Source: Nioella sp. MMSF_3534 (GTDB lineage: Bacteria; Pseudomonadota; Alphaproteobacteria; Rhodobacterales; Rhodobacteraceae). Taken from it: 64,000 bases of DNA. A program made the translations under genes and the position numbers. Numbering within the stretch: the first letter of the stretch is position 1; each line of letters starts with the position of its first letter. Of this stretch, positions 44,984 to 54,523 are shown in pieces. Location: positions 19,653 to 83,652 of the forward strand of contig NZ_JASHJX010000013.1 of NCBI RefSeq assembly GCF_030732985.1. Direction: 5' to 3'. The notes below the pieces were generated by a model, which saw only the letters and a list, made by a program, of their open reading frames with translations, ran no database searches and was not told where the DNA came from.

Positions 44984-45808
44984 CTACCGGATCAGGTTCG
45001 GCCTGTAGCGCACGCGGGCGCGGCGCTCGGCGGGCAGGTGGCGGTTGAGGCGGCGGTTGATCAGGCTGAACACCGTGATGACGATCAGCGTCAGGATGAT
45101 GAAGAAGATGGCCACGATCGGATAGGGCACGAAGGGGTTGAAGGTCCGGTCCGCGAAATAGCTGGCATAGTAGAGTGCATCGCCCTGCTGGCGAAAGGCG
45201 GGAAAGCCCGAGAAATAGACCAGCGTCGTGGCGTGGAAAAGGAAGATCGCCTCATTCGTATAGGCGGGCCAGGCAAGGCGCAGCATGGTCGGGTAGACGA
45301 CCCGGCGGAAGCGCTTGAAGCCCGACATGCCATAGGCATCGGCGGCCTCCAGATCGCCCTTGGGGATCGAGCGCAGTGCGCCATAGAAGATCTCACCGGC
45401 ATAGGCGGCGGTGTTCAGGAACAGCACGATAAGCGCCCCGAGCCAAGCCTTGGCGAAGGGATCGGTCAGCCAGCTGATATCGAGCGTGCCGATTTCCTCG
45501 GGCAGGCGGACCAATGCGAAATAGGCCAGGAAGAACTGGATGAAGAGCGGCGAGCCCCGGAAGACGAAGATGAACCACTCCGCCGGTTTGCGCGCCCATT
45601 TGGCTTGGCTGTTCTTGGCCACGGCCAGCGTCACGGCAAAGAAGAACCCGAAGAACAGCGCCAGCACCCCGAAATAGATATTCCAGATCATGCCCGAGCC
45701 GATCAGGGTGACCTGCTCGCACAGGCTGATCTCGCCGCGCGGCAACAGGCGTTCGCCAAACCCTAGCGAGCGGAAGGCATAGGCCTGGACGGTTTCCCAA
45801 CAACTCAT
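44984..45808 (-). CDS. Polar amino-acid ABC transporter permease, HisM-like
   Basis: A 274-residue membrane protein with the HisM/GlnP permease fold, about five helices and the coupling motif EAADAYGMSGFKRFRRVVYPTMLRLAWP. It starts with an ATGA overlap on the upstream permease stop. Together they form the heterodimeric channel of the adjacent importer. Confidence 0.92.
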   Translation of the reverse strand: MSCWETVQAYAFRSLGFGERLLPRGEISLCEQVTLIGSGMIWNIYFGVLALFFGFFFAVTLAVAKNSQAKWARKPAEWFIFVFRGSPLFIQFFLAYFALVRLPEEIGTLDISWLTDPFAKAWLGALIVLFLNTAAYAGEIFYGALRSIPKGDLEAADAYGMSGFKRFRRVVYPTMLRLAWPAYTNEAIFLFHATTLVYFSGFPAFRQQGDALYYASYFADRTFNPFVPYPIVAIFFIILTLIVITVFSLINRRLNRHLPAERRARVRYRPNLIR

Positions 45809-46686
45809 GCCGCGGCCTTTCCTTGCGCTTCACCGCCAGCGGTGGCCTGCCCGTGGCTGAGGCGCCGGGTGATGCGGGCAAGCACGACTTCCGACACGCG
45901 GGTGAAGCCCAGATAGAAGACCAGCAGCGCCAGGAAATACCACAGCCGCCAGTCGGGATGCGGATAGGCATATTGCGAGGTTCGGCTGCCGCCCAGTTCG
46001 CGGGCCCAGTAGACGATATCCTCGACCCCCAGAAGGAACAGCAGCGGTGTGGCCTTGATCAGGATCATCCACAGGTTCGACAGCCCCGGCAGCGCGTAGA
46101 TCCACATTTGTGGAACAAGGATGCGCCAGAAGGTCTGGCGGCGGGTCATGCCATAGGCCTCGGCGGTTTCCAGCTGCGCGCGGGGCACCGCCCGCATGGC
46201 CCCGAACAGGACGTTGGCGGCAAAGGCCCCGAACACGATCGAGAAGGTGAAGACCGCGATGAAGTAGTTATAAACCTCGTGCACCCATTGCGGGGCGGAG
46301 CTGAGCGGGATTTTCGCCGCCTGGCAGACCACGAAATTCGCGCCCTGGCGAATGGGCTCGTCCCAGTCGGGGCACTGGATCTGGTGATTGACCCATTCCA
46401 GCGCCTGATCGAGCGCGATCACGAAGAAGAGGAAGAAGGCGATGTCCGGCACGCCGCGCACCATCGAGGTGTAGAGCTTGCCCATCCAGCTGATCGGCAG
46501 GATATGCGACCGGCTGGCCGCTGCGCCTACGAAGCCGAAGGCCAGCGCCACGGGGGCGGTGATGGCCAGAAGCAGCAGCACTGTAAGGAAGCTCTGATAG
46601 AACAGCATATGGACGCCGTTGGTCAGGTAACAGGCGAACCATGGGGCTGTGTCCAGCGTGGAAGGATCGGCGCAGAACTCGAACAT
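45805..46686 (-). CDS. Polar amino-acid ABC transporter permease, HisQ-like
   Basis: A 293-residue membrane protein of the same family. The EAA-type coupling loop ETAEAYGMTRRQTFWRILVPQMW is visible, and the N terminus has an extra loop with several Cys (CADPST, CYLTNG, CPDWDE). It lies 57 bases after the binding-protein gene and overlaps the second permease gene by four bases. Confidence 0.92.
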   Translation of the reverse strand: MFEFCADPSTLDTAPWFACYLTNGVHMLFYQSFLTVLLLLAITAPVALAFGFVGAAASRSHILPISWMGKLYTSMVRGVPDIAFFLFFVIALDQALEWVNHQIQCPDWDEPIRQGANFVVCQAAKIPLSSAPQWVHEVYNYFIAVFTFSIVFGAFAANVLFGAMRAVPRAQLETAEAYGMTRRQTFWRILVPQMWIYALPGLSNLWMILIKATPLLFLLGVEDIVYWARELGGSRTSQYAYPHPDWRLWYFLALLVFYLGFTRVSEVVLARITRRLSHGQATAGGEAQGKAAA

Positions 46687-46743
46687 CGGACCTCGCAGGT
46701 ATTGGCGCGCGGCAAGGCGGACCCGCCGCGCGCCGGGGTCGGA

Positions 46744-47478
46744 TTATTCGTAGGTCGGAACGTCGTCGCCGAACCACTCGACCAGCAGCGCGTTCAGCGT
46801 GCCGTCTTCCTTCATCGAGGTGATGGCCGCGTTGAACATTTCGCGCAGTTCGCCGTCGGTTTCACGCAGGCCCATGCCCACACCACCGCCAAGCGGCACC
46901 GGGTCGCCCACGACCATCAGTTCCGCGTCTTCGTCGGTGATGTCGGTGAGGAAGTCGATATCGGCGAAGACCGCGTCGGCCTCGCCATTGCGCACGGCGG
47001 CGACGGTTTCATCGGGGGTCGCGTATTCCAGCAGGGTGGCGCCGGATTCCGCGATATAGCCCGACTGGATGGTGTTGGCCTGCGCCGCGATCACGCCGGT
47101 GGCAAGGTCCACATCATCGGACAGCGCCACATAGATCGACGGGGTCGGCGGGATGTAATCCTGGGTAAAGTCGATGACCTCGTCGCGCTCGTCGGTGATC
47201 GACATGCCCGCGATGATGGTGTCGTAGTTGCCCGAGGTCAGGTTGGGGATGATCGAATCCCAGTCATTGGTGACCCATTCGCAGGTGAGGCCCGCGCGGG
47301 CGCACAGCTCATCGCCCAGAACCCGCTCGAACCCGTCCACTTCGCCGTCATCGTTGATGAAGTTATACGGAGGGTAGGCGCCCTCGGTGCCCATGCGGAT
47401 GGTGCGGCCATGGCCGTCGGCGAATGCCGCGCCTGCCGTCAGCGCCAGGATGGCGGCGGAAAATGCGAGTTTTTTCAT
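46744..47478 (-). CDS. Polar amino-acid ABC transporter substrate-binding protein
   Basis: A 244-residue periplasmic protein with a signal peptide (MKKLAFSAAILALTAGAAFA). The fold of family 3 solute-binding proteins is shown by MGTEGAYPPYNFIN, EVDGFERVLGDELC, and the ligand block DTIIAGMSITDERDEVIDF. The pocket resembles the lysine/arginine/ornithine/histidine group, but the exact ligand is not certain. GGGAGTAAGACA precedes the ATG. Confidence 0.92.
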   Translation of the reverse strand: MKKLAFSAAILALTAGAAFADGHGRTIRMGTEGAYPPYNFINDDGEVDGFERVLGDELCARAGLTCEWVTNDWDSIIPNLTSGNYDTIIAGMSITDERDEVIDFTQDYIPPTPSIYVALSDDVDLATGVIAAQANTIQSGYIAESGATLLEYATPDETVAAVRNGEADAVFADIDFLTDITDEDAELMVVGDPVPLGGGVGMGLRETDGELREMFNAAITSMKEDGTLNALLVEWFGDDVPTYE

Positions 47479-47509
47479 TGTCTTACTCCCAGTTGGTTGT
47501 TGGTATTCG

Positions 47510-48289
47510 TCAGATTGACGTGGTGTGGCTGAGGAATTGCTGAAGGCGTTCCGTCTTGGGGTTGCCGAACAGGTCCTCGGGGTTGCCTTCTTCTTCGATC
47601 TTGCCCTGATGCAGGAACACGACATGGTCCGACACATCGCGGGCCAGCCGCATGTCATGGGTCACGAGGATCATGGTGCGCCCCTCGGCGGCGAGATCCT
47701 TGATGACCTTCACCACCTCCTGTTCCAGCTCCGGGTCGAGCGCCGACGTCGGTTCGTCGAACAAAAGCGCACGTGGCTGCATGCAGAGCGCACGGGCAAT
47801 CGCCGCCCGCTGCTGCTGCCCGCCCGACAATTGCGCAGGCCAGGCATCGCATTTGTCGCCGATGCCCACCTTGTCGAGATACATGCGCGCGTCTTTCTCC
47901 ACCTCGGCCTTGTCGCGGCCAAGTACCGTGACCGGCGCCTCCATCACGTTTTGCAGGATGGTCATATGCGCCCACAGGTTGAACTGCTGGAACACCATGG
48001 ACAGGTTGGTGCGGATGCGGCGGATCTGGTCGCGGTCTGCCGGGTGGCGGCCATGGCCGGAGCCTTTCCAATGCACCTCCTCGCCCTCGAAGGCGATCAC
48101 GCCCTCCTGGCTGTCCTCCAGCAGGTTGGCGCAGCGCAGAAGCGTGGACTTACCCGACCCCGATGACCCGATCAGCGACACCACGTCACCCGCGCGGGCC
48201 CGCATGTCGACGCCCCTCAGAACGTGCAGATTTCCGAAACTCTTGTGTAGTCCCGTGATTTCGATGACGGGCGGTGCTTGGTCTGTCAC
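47510..48289 (-). CDS. Polar amino-acid ABC transporter ATP-binding protein
   Basis: A 259-residue ATPase of the HisP/GlnQ type. Walker A is GSSGSGKST, the signature LSGGQQQRAAIARAL and Walker B LLFDEP. I start it at GTG 48289 (VTDQAPPV), which has GGGAACG eight bases upstream. It is the first gene of the operon ATPase, binding protein, two permeases and amidotransferase, all on the minus strand. Confidence 0.93.
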   Translation of the reverse strand: MTDQAPPVIEITGLHKSFGNLHVLRGVDMRARAGDVVSLIGSSGSGKSTLLRCANLLEDSQEGVIAFEGEEVHWKGSGHGRHPADRDQIRRIRTNLSMVFQQFNLWAHMTILQNVMEAPVTVLGRDKAEVEKDARMYLDKVGIGDKCDAWPAQLSGGQQQRAAIARALCMQPRALLFDEPTSALDPELEQEVVKVIKDLAAEGRTMILVTHDMRLARDVSDHVVFLHQGKIEEEGNPEDLFGNPKTERLQQFLSHTTSI

Positions 48290-48389
48290 TCTATCGTTCC
48301 CTGTGGACCTCAGCGATTTCTGCGCAAAAATGGCGTAAATGCAATGCGCATCTGTCGGGTGACCTCGGGTCCACCCGTGGATTTGCCCG

Positions 48390-49154
48390 TCATTGCGGCA
48401 GATCGTCGGGATTTGGCGGCACCGGCAGCGCCATGTAATCGGCAAGCGGAAGGCGGGCGAACCCGGCCAGTCCGAGCGTTTGGCGGTCCGGATCGGGCAG
48501 CGCGGAAAGTGCCGTGTTCAGCGCAAGGATCAGCGGCTCCGGGTCGCGGCCCTGGGCGGTGATCAGCGGCAGCGCCGGGGTGGGGGCGGTACGGCCGCGT
48601 TCGACTAGCGCCATGAGGTCGGGTTCATAGCGCAGCAGCAGTCGCCAGGTGTGGGCGTCGATGGCAGCCAGATCGGCCCGACCGTCCAGCACCGCGCGGG
48701 CAGACATTGCGTGGCCGCCCGACAGGATCGGTCGGGCGGGTGTGAGACCCAGATCAGCCGCATAACGGCAGAGCGCCCCCCACCCGGATTGGCTCAGCCC
48801 CTCATTGATCGCGATAGGGCCTTTCAGAAGCGCTGTCATCGGGGTGTCTGACTGCTCGGCCCGTGTGATCAGGACCGAGTTGTAATGTCCCGGCGCACAA
48901 CCGGGCAGCGCGAAATCCGGTGTGGCGACCAGTTGCACCTTGTCATGGAGCCGCGCCCTTAGGGGCAGCCCGCAGGTCTGCGACAGCAGCAGGTCGGGCG
49001 ATTGCCACAGGTTCCAGGGGCTTGCAAACTCCCGCGTCAGCGCCTCGGGCGCATCCATGCCAAGGTCGCGAAGCGCATCGCGGGTCAAGGCCCAGAAGCG
49101 GTCCGTCTGGTCCCGCATTTCCGGGCGGTCATACATGGGCAGAGAGGCATGCAT
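48390..49154 (-). CDS. PhnD-like substrate-binding protein without signal peptide
   Basis: A 254-residue protein with the fold of phosphate/phosphonate-type binding proteins: SQTCGLPLR, GHYNSVLITR and GGHAMSARAVLDGRADLAAIDAHTWRLL are the family blocks. No signal peptide is visible, so it may be cytoplasmic or depend on a longer start. It is not next to a permease or ATPase. It ends five bases after the adjacent hypothetical gene on the same strand. Confidence 0.8.
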   Translation of the reverse strand: MHASLPMYDRPEMRDQTDRFWALTRDALRDLGMDAPEALTREFASPWNLWQSPDLLLSQTCGLPLRARLHDKVQLVATPDFALPGCAPGHYNSVLITRAEQSDTPMTALLKGPIAINEGLSQSGWGALCRYAADLGLTPARPILSGGHAMSARAVLDGRADLAAIDAHTWRLLLRYEPDLMALVERGRTAPTPALPLITAQGRDPEPLILALNTALSALPDPDRQTLGLAGFARLPLADYMALPVPPNPDDLPQ

Positions 49155-49159
49155 CAGGT

Positions 49160-49849
49160 CTATCCAAGGGTCTGGGCGCAGGGGCCGAAGGCAAGATCGT
49201 CAATCGCGATGCCACCGGGATCTGTGTTTTCGATTGTCAGCCCGGCGATGGTGGACCGGCTGTCAGCGCTGCGCAAGCCATGGGCCGACATGCCGAGCGG
49301 CAGTTGAAACGAGAGCTGGCCCAAACGGGTTCCCTCACGGTCGTAAGCTGTCAGCAAAACCTCACCGCGAGCGGTCGAATAAGCGCCGAGCGGGTCCGGA
49401 TAATCGCTGTGAACCCGCATTCCAACCTGGCAGATATCCTCGTCAAACAGCACCGCAATGCTGCCCTCGCCCCGTGCCTCTAGGGCGGGAAAGCCTGCCG
49501 GGCCAAGGGGATAGACCGCCATCGAGCCGAAGCCGCGATGCGTTGCCACGGATAGCCCCCTGCCTGCGGGGCCGGTGACCAGCGCCAGCGGCCCCGAGGG
49601 CCGCCCCCCGAGAAGGTCGAAGCCGTTTTCGGCCCCTATGCGCTGCCCGGCAAAGCCGGTTCCCATGCGTCCCCCTGCAAAGGCAATCCCGTGATCGACG
49701 GAATAGCCGGGTTCCGCGCGGGGCGGCAGGATCTCGAAATCGACAATGGCGAGCGCGTCTCTCGCCACGGCGGGAAAGTCGGCGGGTTCGATTCCTTGCG
49801 CCGGTGCGGGCATGGCCAGAACCAGGCTGGCCAGCAGCGCCCGCAGCAT
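49160..49849 (-). CDS. Exported protein of unknown function
   Basis: A 229-residue protein with a signal peptide (LLASLVLAMPAPAQ). The rest is Gly-, Ala- and Asp-rich with beta-strand-like patterns and two late Cys. No family is recognised. It lies between the TerB and PhnD-like genes with spacers of three and five bases, so the three are one operon. Confidence 0.7.
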   Translation of the reverse strand: MLRALLASLVLAMPAPAQGIEPADFPAVARDALAIVDFEILPPRAEPGYSVDHGIAFAGGRMGTGFAGQRIGAENGFDLLGGRPSGPLALVTGPAGRGLSVATHRGFGSMAVYPLGPAGFPALEARGEGSIAVLFDEDICQVGMRVHSDYPDPLGAYSTARGEVLLTAYDREGTRLGQLSFQLPLGMSAHGLRSADSRSTIAGLTIENTDPGGIAIDDLAFGPCAQTLG

Positions 49850-49852
49850 CGC

Positions 49853-50293
49853 CTAACCCCGCGCTTCGACCCGCTGACGGGCCAGCGCGCTGTCGCGGTC
49901 ATTGACGCCTAGAAGGTTGGTGGTCATGCGCATCAACGCATCCTCCTCGTGGTCGCGCACCCCATCGGCAAGCACCACGGCCCAGAGCGCCTCGATCACC
50001 GCTTCGCGGTCCTCGTAGGGCACGGCGTCCTTGATCGCGCGGGTGAAGCGGACGGTGTCCGGGGCCTCGTGCTCCAGCCGTTCGGCCTGCGCGCGCAGCT
50101 TGGCTGCCTCGACCGGATTCAACCCGTGGTGTTCGGCAAGGATCTTGTCGATGCGGGCCAGTTCCCGTTCATCGTAGTGGCCGTCGCTCTTGGCGATGCG
50201 CACCAGCAAAGCGGCAAGCGAGAGCTGAGCGTCCAGCTCTGGCAAGGGGGCGGGTTCCGGGGCCGTCAGGCGTCTTATGAGATCTCCGAACAT
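49853..50293 (-). CDS. TerB-family protein
   Basis: A 146-residue helical protein with the DjlA/TerB fold: LAALLVRIAKSDGHYDERELARID and AVVLADGVRDHEEDALMRM carry the acidic metal-binding pattern. Tellurite resistance is only the family's historical name; no ter operon is present. It heads a three-gene minus-strand operon. Confidence 0.87.
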   Translation of the reverse strand: MFGDLIRRLTAPEPAPLPELDAQLSLAALLVRIAKSDGHYDERELARIDKILAEHHGLNPVEAAKLRAQAERLEHEAPDTVRFTRAIKDAVPYEDREAVIEALWAVVLADGVRDHEEDALMRMTTNLLGVNDRDSALARQRVEARG

Positions 50294-50338
50294 GTTTCCC
50301 AGATAAGCGGATGTCTCGCGACTGCCAAGTCCAAAGGT

Positions 50339-51244
50339 TCAGTCCGGCGGCGGCATGATGTGGCCGGACATGACCGGAACGGCGCTGCCAGCGACCCGGA
50401 TGGCGCTGATCTTGCCGCCCGAACACGCGACGGTCAGCCCGATTTCCGAGGGGCGCCCCATCTCTACCCCCTGGTTCAGGGTAAAGGCGGTGCTGCCTTC
50501 CGGGTCAAGGTCGCCACCCGCCAGCAGTTGTGCCGCAAAGATGGCCGAGGCCGATCCGGTGGCGGGATCTTCCGGGATGCCATGATCGGGGGAAAACATG
50601 CGGGTGCGGAACGTATGGTCGCCCGCAGGGGTGTACAGGAACACCGATTCGTTGGTGTTGCGGGCCAGTTCGGCCCAGGCCGCGCCCGTGGGCTTGGCGG
50701 CGGCCAGCGCATGGGGTCCGGCCAGTGGCACGAACAGGAAATCGGGCCCGGCCTTCCAGACCCGTGGCACATGGCTGCCATAGCCGATCTGTCCCGCCGA
50801 CAGGCCAAGCGCCTTGCCGATCAGTTCGGGGCTTGTGTCGCCACCAAGCGGGGCGGGCAACTGCGGAGCGGTGAATTCCGCCCGGATCAGCCCGTCACGG
50901 CTGCAGACGGTCACGGGGACCAGTCCGGCCACTTCCTCCAGCGTGATCAGATCGTCCCAATCCGTGCCCGCGTTGCGCTGCCTGGCCAGATGGATGGCGC
51001 AGCCGATGGTGGGGTGACCGGCAAAGGGAATCTCTGCCGTGGGAAAGAAAATGCGCACCTTGGCACTGTGTTCGGGGTCGTCGGGCGTCTGCACGAAAAT
51101 GGTTTCCGACAGGTTGAATTCCCGCGCCATGGTCTGCATCTGCGCCGTGGTCAGCCCGTCGGCCTGCTCAACGATGGCCAGCGGATTGCCGGTATATGGC
51201 CGGTCGGTGAAAACATCGCAGGTGGCGAAGGGCAGGGCAGTCAT
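50339..51244 (-). CDS. PhzF-family isomerase
   Basis: A 301-residue protein of the PhzF/diaminopimelate-epimerase-like fold. The start FATCDVFTDRPYTGNPLAI and Glu47 in SETIFV, the catalytic Glu of the family, are visible; DPATGSAS is a conserved second-half motif. The substrate is unknown and phenazine genes are absent. The ATG at 51244 is chosen over an open extension to 51274. Confidence 0.9.
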   Translation of the reverse strand: MTALPFATCDVFTDRPYTGNPLAIVEQADGLTTAQMQTMAREFNLSETIFVQTPDDPEHSAKVRIFFPTAEIPFAGHPTIGCAIHLARQRNAGTDWDDLITLEEVAGLVPVTVCSRDGLIRAEFTAPQLPAPLGGDTSPELIGKALGLSAGQIGYGSHVPRVWKAGPDFLFVPLAGPHALAAAKPTGAAWAELARNTNESVFLYTPAGDHTFRTRMFSPDHGIPEDPATGSASAIFAAQLLAGGDLDPEGSTAFTLNQGVEMGRPSEIGLTVACSGGKISAIRVAGSAVPVMSGHIMPPPD

Positions 51245-51313
51245 CGGGCAGGCCTTTCCGTGGGAAGCGTCCAATCAGTTGGCGCTGAAAGCGGCGCGGG
51301 ATGCAAGCCAAAG

Positions 51314-51345
51314 AAAACGGGCGGGGCATTGCTGCACCCGCCCGC
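51314..51345 (-). terminator. Intrinsic terminator of the beta-barrel gene
   Basis: Read on the minus strand, CGGGCGGG pairs with CCCGCCCG (51318-51325 with 51337-51344) and is followed by TTTT. It begins about 23 bases after the stop. Confidence 0.8.
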
Positions 51346-51366
51346 CGATGTCGCGAGGATGTGGGA

Positions 51367-51948
51367 TCAGAAGTGGAAGGCGACGCCGATCGACAGGGCG
51401 GTGCGGTCCAGTTCGGCCCCGGCGGGAACGCCCGTGCCCGACAGGTCCAGAACCGAGTGGCTCAGCTCGATGCGGCCGGACATCGTGTCGGTGAACATAT
51501 GCTCGACACCCAGACCGAAGACCGCGCCGTCAAGATCGGGCGTGACCGCAGAGGTCGAGATGGCGAGATCGCCGGTCTGATAGCCAACGCGGCCATAGAT
51601 CATCGTGTTGTCAAAGACATAGCCGGCGCGGGCGCTGATCGTCATCATGTTTTCAAGATCGACGATGGTGGCCCCGCCGGACACGTTGTGACCGCCGGAG
51701 GCACCGTAGCTCAGTTCGCCGCCGACAACCCAGTTGCTGTTCAGGGCATGGTTATACCCTACGAACAGCTCATAGCCCACTTCGTTGCTGATCGAGGAGG
51801 CCGAGAAGTTCGGGTCGAGCCCGACAGAGCTGATGGCGAGACCGCCATAGAAGCCGTCGAAGCTGGTCGCGTCGGCATGGGCCGAGGAGGCAGCCAGAGC
51901 GGCGGCAAGGGCAATGGCGGAGGCAAGGGGGGTAAAGGTTTTGGTCAT
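51367..51948 (-). CDS. Outer-membrane beta-barrel protein
   Basis: A 193-residue protein with a signal peptide ending in ASSAHA (about residue 25) and alternating strands ending in SIGVAFHF with a terminal Phe, typical of small outer-membrane barrels. The layout resembles Opa/OmpW-like porins. AAGGACTTTTATC precedes the ATG. It is a single gene with its own terminator. Confidence 0.86.
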   Translation of the reverse strand: MTKTFTPLASAIALAAALAASSAHADATSFDGFYGGLAISSVGLDPNFSASSISNEVGYELFVGYNHALNSNWVVGGELSYGASGGHNVSGGATIVDLENMMTISARAGYVFDNTMIYGRVGYQTGDLAISTSAVTPDLDGAVFGLGVEHMFTDTMSGRIELSHSVLDLSGTGVPAGAELDRTALSIGVAFHF

Positions 51949-52126
51949 GATAAAAGTCCTTGGTCGTTTATGGCCTATGGCGGTGATGAGAAGCTGCTGA
52001 AATGGCTTTCAAGGATAGGTCGTTGCAGGCCGGGCGACGGTTCAAAGACAGTGACAGAAAAGTTAACCCCCGCGCCGGACATCCGGGCGGGGGCTGAATT
52101 GCTTATTTATTTCAGTCGGTTGATCG
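51949..52126. other. Upstream region of the beta-barrel gene
   Basis: About 180 bases with no gene, covering the beta-barrel promoter and the region downstream of pyrG. GCGGGGG-CTGAATTG and a near CCCGCGCC repeat are present, but no clear terminator is seen. Confidence 0.3.
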
Positions 52127-53770
52127 TCAGACGAGGCGCGAGTTTTCCTTCGCGGCGCGCACGAAATCGCGGAACAGCGGGTGCGGTTCGAAGGGTTTCG
52201 ACTTCAGCTCCGGGTGGAACTGGACGCCGATGAACCACGGGTGGCCTTCATGTTCGACAATCTCTGGCAGGGCGCCGTCGGGCGACATGCCCGAGAAGAT
52301 CAGCCCCTTTTCCTCCAGCGCTTCGCGGTACTTGATGTCGACCTCGTAGCGGTGGCGGTGGCGTTCCTCGATCGCGCAGGAGCCATAGACCTTCGACACC
52401 AGAGACCCTTCTTTCAGCGTCGCGTCATAGGCGCCGAGCCGCATGGTGCCGCCCTTGTCGTCATCGACCTTGCGTTTCACCGTGTAGTTGCCCTGCACCC
52501 ATTCCTTGAGGTGATAGACCACGGGCGTAAACCGCTTCTTGCCGGATTCATGGTCGAACTCTTCCGACCCGGCATCGCCCAGATCGGCGAGGTTCCGCGC
52601 CGCCTCGATCACCGCCATCTGCATGCCTAGGCAGATGCCCAGGTAGGGCACCTTGTGTTCGCGGGCGAATTGCGCGGCCTTGATCTTGCCCTCGGTGCCC
52701 CGCTCGCCGAAGCCGCCGGGCACGAGGATCGCGTCGAAGGCTTCCAGATAGGGCACCGGGTCTTCGCGGTCGAAGATCTCGGCGTCGATCCATTCGGCCT
52801 TGACCTTCACCCGGTTGGCCATGCCGCCATGGGTCAGCGCCTCCTTGATGGACTTGTAGGCGTCTTCGAGCTGCACGTATTTGCCGACAATGGCGATACG
52901 CACCTCGCCATCGGTGTTGTGGATGCGGTCCGCCACGTCGTGCCAGACGCTCAGATCGGGGCGCGGCGCGGGTGAGATGCCGAACGCATCCAGCACCGCC
53001 TGATCCAATCCCTCGCGGTGATAGGCCAGCGGCGCCTCGTAGATCGAGTTGAGGTCATAGGCCGCGACGACCGCCTCTTTGCGGACGTTACAGAACAGCG
53101 CGATCTTTTCGCGTTCCTTGTCGGGGATCGGCTGCTCCGACCGGCAGACCAGTACATCGGGCGCGATCCCGATGGATTGCAATTCCTTGACGCTGTGCTG
53201 CGTAGGTTTGGTCTTCAGCTCGCCTGAGGCCGCCAGATAGGGCAGCAGGGTCAGATGCATGAAGATGCATTGCCCGCGCGGCTGGTCGTGGCTGAACTGG
53301 CGGATCGCCTCGAAAAACGGAAGACCCTCGATATCGCCCACGGTGCCGCCGATTTCGCACAGCATGAAATCGACATCGTCTTGACCGATGGCGAGGAACT
53401 CCTTGATCTCGTTGGTGACGTGGGGAACCACCTGAATGGTCTTGCCCAGGTATTCGCCGCGCCGCTCTTTCTCCAGCACGTTGGAATAGATTCGGCCCGA
53501 GCTGACGGAATCGGTCTTGCAGGCGGGAACCCCGGTGAAGCGTTCGTAATGGCCGAGGTCCAGATCGGTTTCCGCCCCGTCATCGGTGACGAACACCTCG
53601 CCATGTTCAAAGGGCGACATGGTGCCGGGATCGACGTTCAGATAGGGGTCGAGCTTGCGCAGCCGGACCGTGAAGCCACGGGCTTGCAACAGCGACCCCA
53701 AAGCCGCGGATGCCAGACCTTTCCCGAGCGAGGACACAACCCCGCCGGTGATGAAGATGTATCGCGCCAT
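52127..53770 (-). CDS. pyrG: CTP synthase
   Basis: A 547-residue enzyme that aminates UTP to CTP with glutamine. The N-terminal synthetase domain begins [18 protein letters not shown], and the C-terminal class I amidotransferase shows [10 protein letters not shown] with the nucleophilic Cys and a late HPELKSKP. The ATG at 53770 (MARYIF) is preferred over 53779. It follows secG on the same strand after 163 bases. Confidence 0.97.
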   Translation of the reverse strand: MARYIFITGGVVSSLGKGLASAALGSLLQARGFTVRLRKLDPYLNVDPGTMSPFEHGEVFVTDDGAETDLDLGHYERFTGVPACKTDSVSSGRIYSNVLEKERRGEYLGKTIQVVPHVTNEIKEFLAIGQDDVDFMLCEIGGTVGDIEGLPFFEAIRQFSHDQPRGQCIFMHLTLLPYLAASGELKTKPTQHSVKELQSIGIAPDVLVCRSEQPIPDKEREKIALFCNVRKEAVVAAYDLNSIYEAPLAYHREGLDQAVLDAFGISPAPRPDLSVWHDVADRIHNTDGEVRIAIVGKYVQLEDAYKSIKEALTHGGMANRVKVKAEWIDAEIFDREDPVPYLEAFDAILVPGGFGERGTEGKIKAAQFAREHKVPYLGICLGMQMAVIEAARNLADLGDAGSEEFDHESGKKRFTPVVYHLKEWVQGNYTVKRKVDDDKGGTMRLGAYDATLKEGSLVSKVYGSCAIEERHRHRYEVDIKYREALEEKGLIFSGMSPDGALPEIVEHEGHPWFIGVQFHPELKSKPFEPHPLFRDFVRAAKENSRLV

Positions 53771-53933
53771 GTGGTGCAATCCCCCGTGCCGGACCGGTCA
53801 GCCAAAGACTGCAAATCCCGGTCGCTCAATCCCTATTTCACGGGATTTGAGGATAACAGGATTCGCACGGTCAGGGCAAGCCGGCCGCTAGATGGTGTTT
53901 GAATAAGGGCCGTAACCCCAAGATTTATTGAGG

Positions 53934-54299
53934 TCAGTCAGCGCGCGGCGGAACCAGCGGCGCATCGGTTTCAGCGGGCGGAAGCAACGGACCGTCCCCA
54001 GGAAGGGCCGGAACCGCGGTATCTTCCGAAGATTCGGCAGGCGCTGCTCCGATGCGGTCGAGCACCGAGCCGCCAGAAGAATTCTGGGCGGCAATGATGG
54101 TCAGGGTCAGCGAGGTGGCCAGGAATGCAATCGCGAAGATCCAGGTGATCTTGCCAAGTGCCGTTGCCGCCTGGCGCCCGGTCATCGCACCGCCACCGCC
54201 GCCCATGCCGAGACCGCCACCTTCGGACCGTTGCAGCAGGACTACGCCGATCAGACAGATGGCCAGGATCAGGTGGACGACGAGGATGACGTTTTCCAT
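53934..54299 (-). CDS. secG: Preprotein translocase subunit SecG
   Basis: A 121-residue protein with two membrane helices separated by the typical [17 protein letters not shown] loop. The C terminus is long, Pro/Glu/Asp-rich and variable. SecG increases SecYEG export efficiency. It lies divergent from purA and upstream of pyrG on the minus strand. Confidence 0.93.
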   Translation of the reverse strand: MENVILVVHLILAICLIGVVLLQRSEGGGLGMGGGGGAMTGRQAATALGKITWIFAIAFLATSLTLTIIAAQNSSGGSVLDRIGAAPAESSEDTAVPALPGDGPLLPPAETDAPLVPPRAD

Positions 54300-54523
54300 G
54301 TGGGCAGCTTCCCGGGCCTTGCATTCTTTGGAGCCTACTTATGGGATGCGTCAGGCCGCCGCAAGAGCCTTCACCATGCAGTTGCAGCACGAATTGCCGG
54401 GATTGTGCGCTCGACCGGGCTTTGCCGCGCGGGGCTGCGTCCATTCGGGCCACACTTTCCGGTTTCGCAGGCGCAAGGCCATCGCTATACACGGCCCGGT
54501 TTGATCAGGAAGGAACCTCGGAC

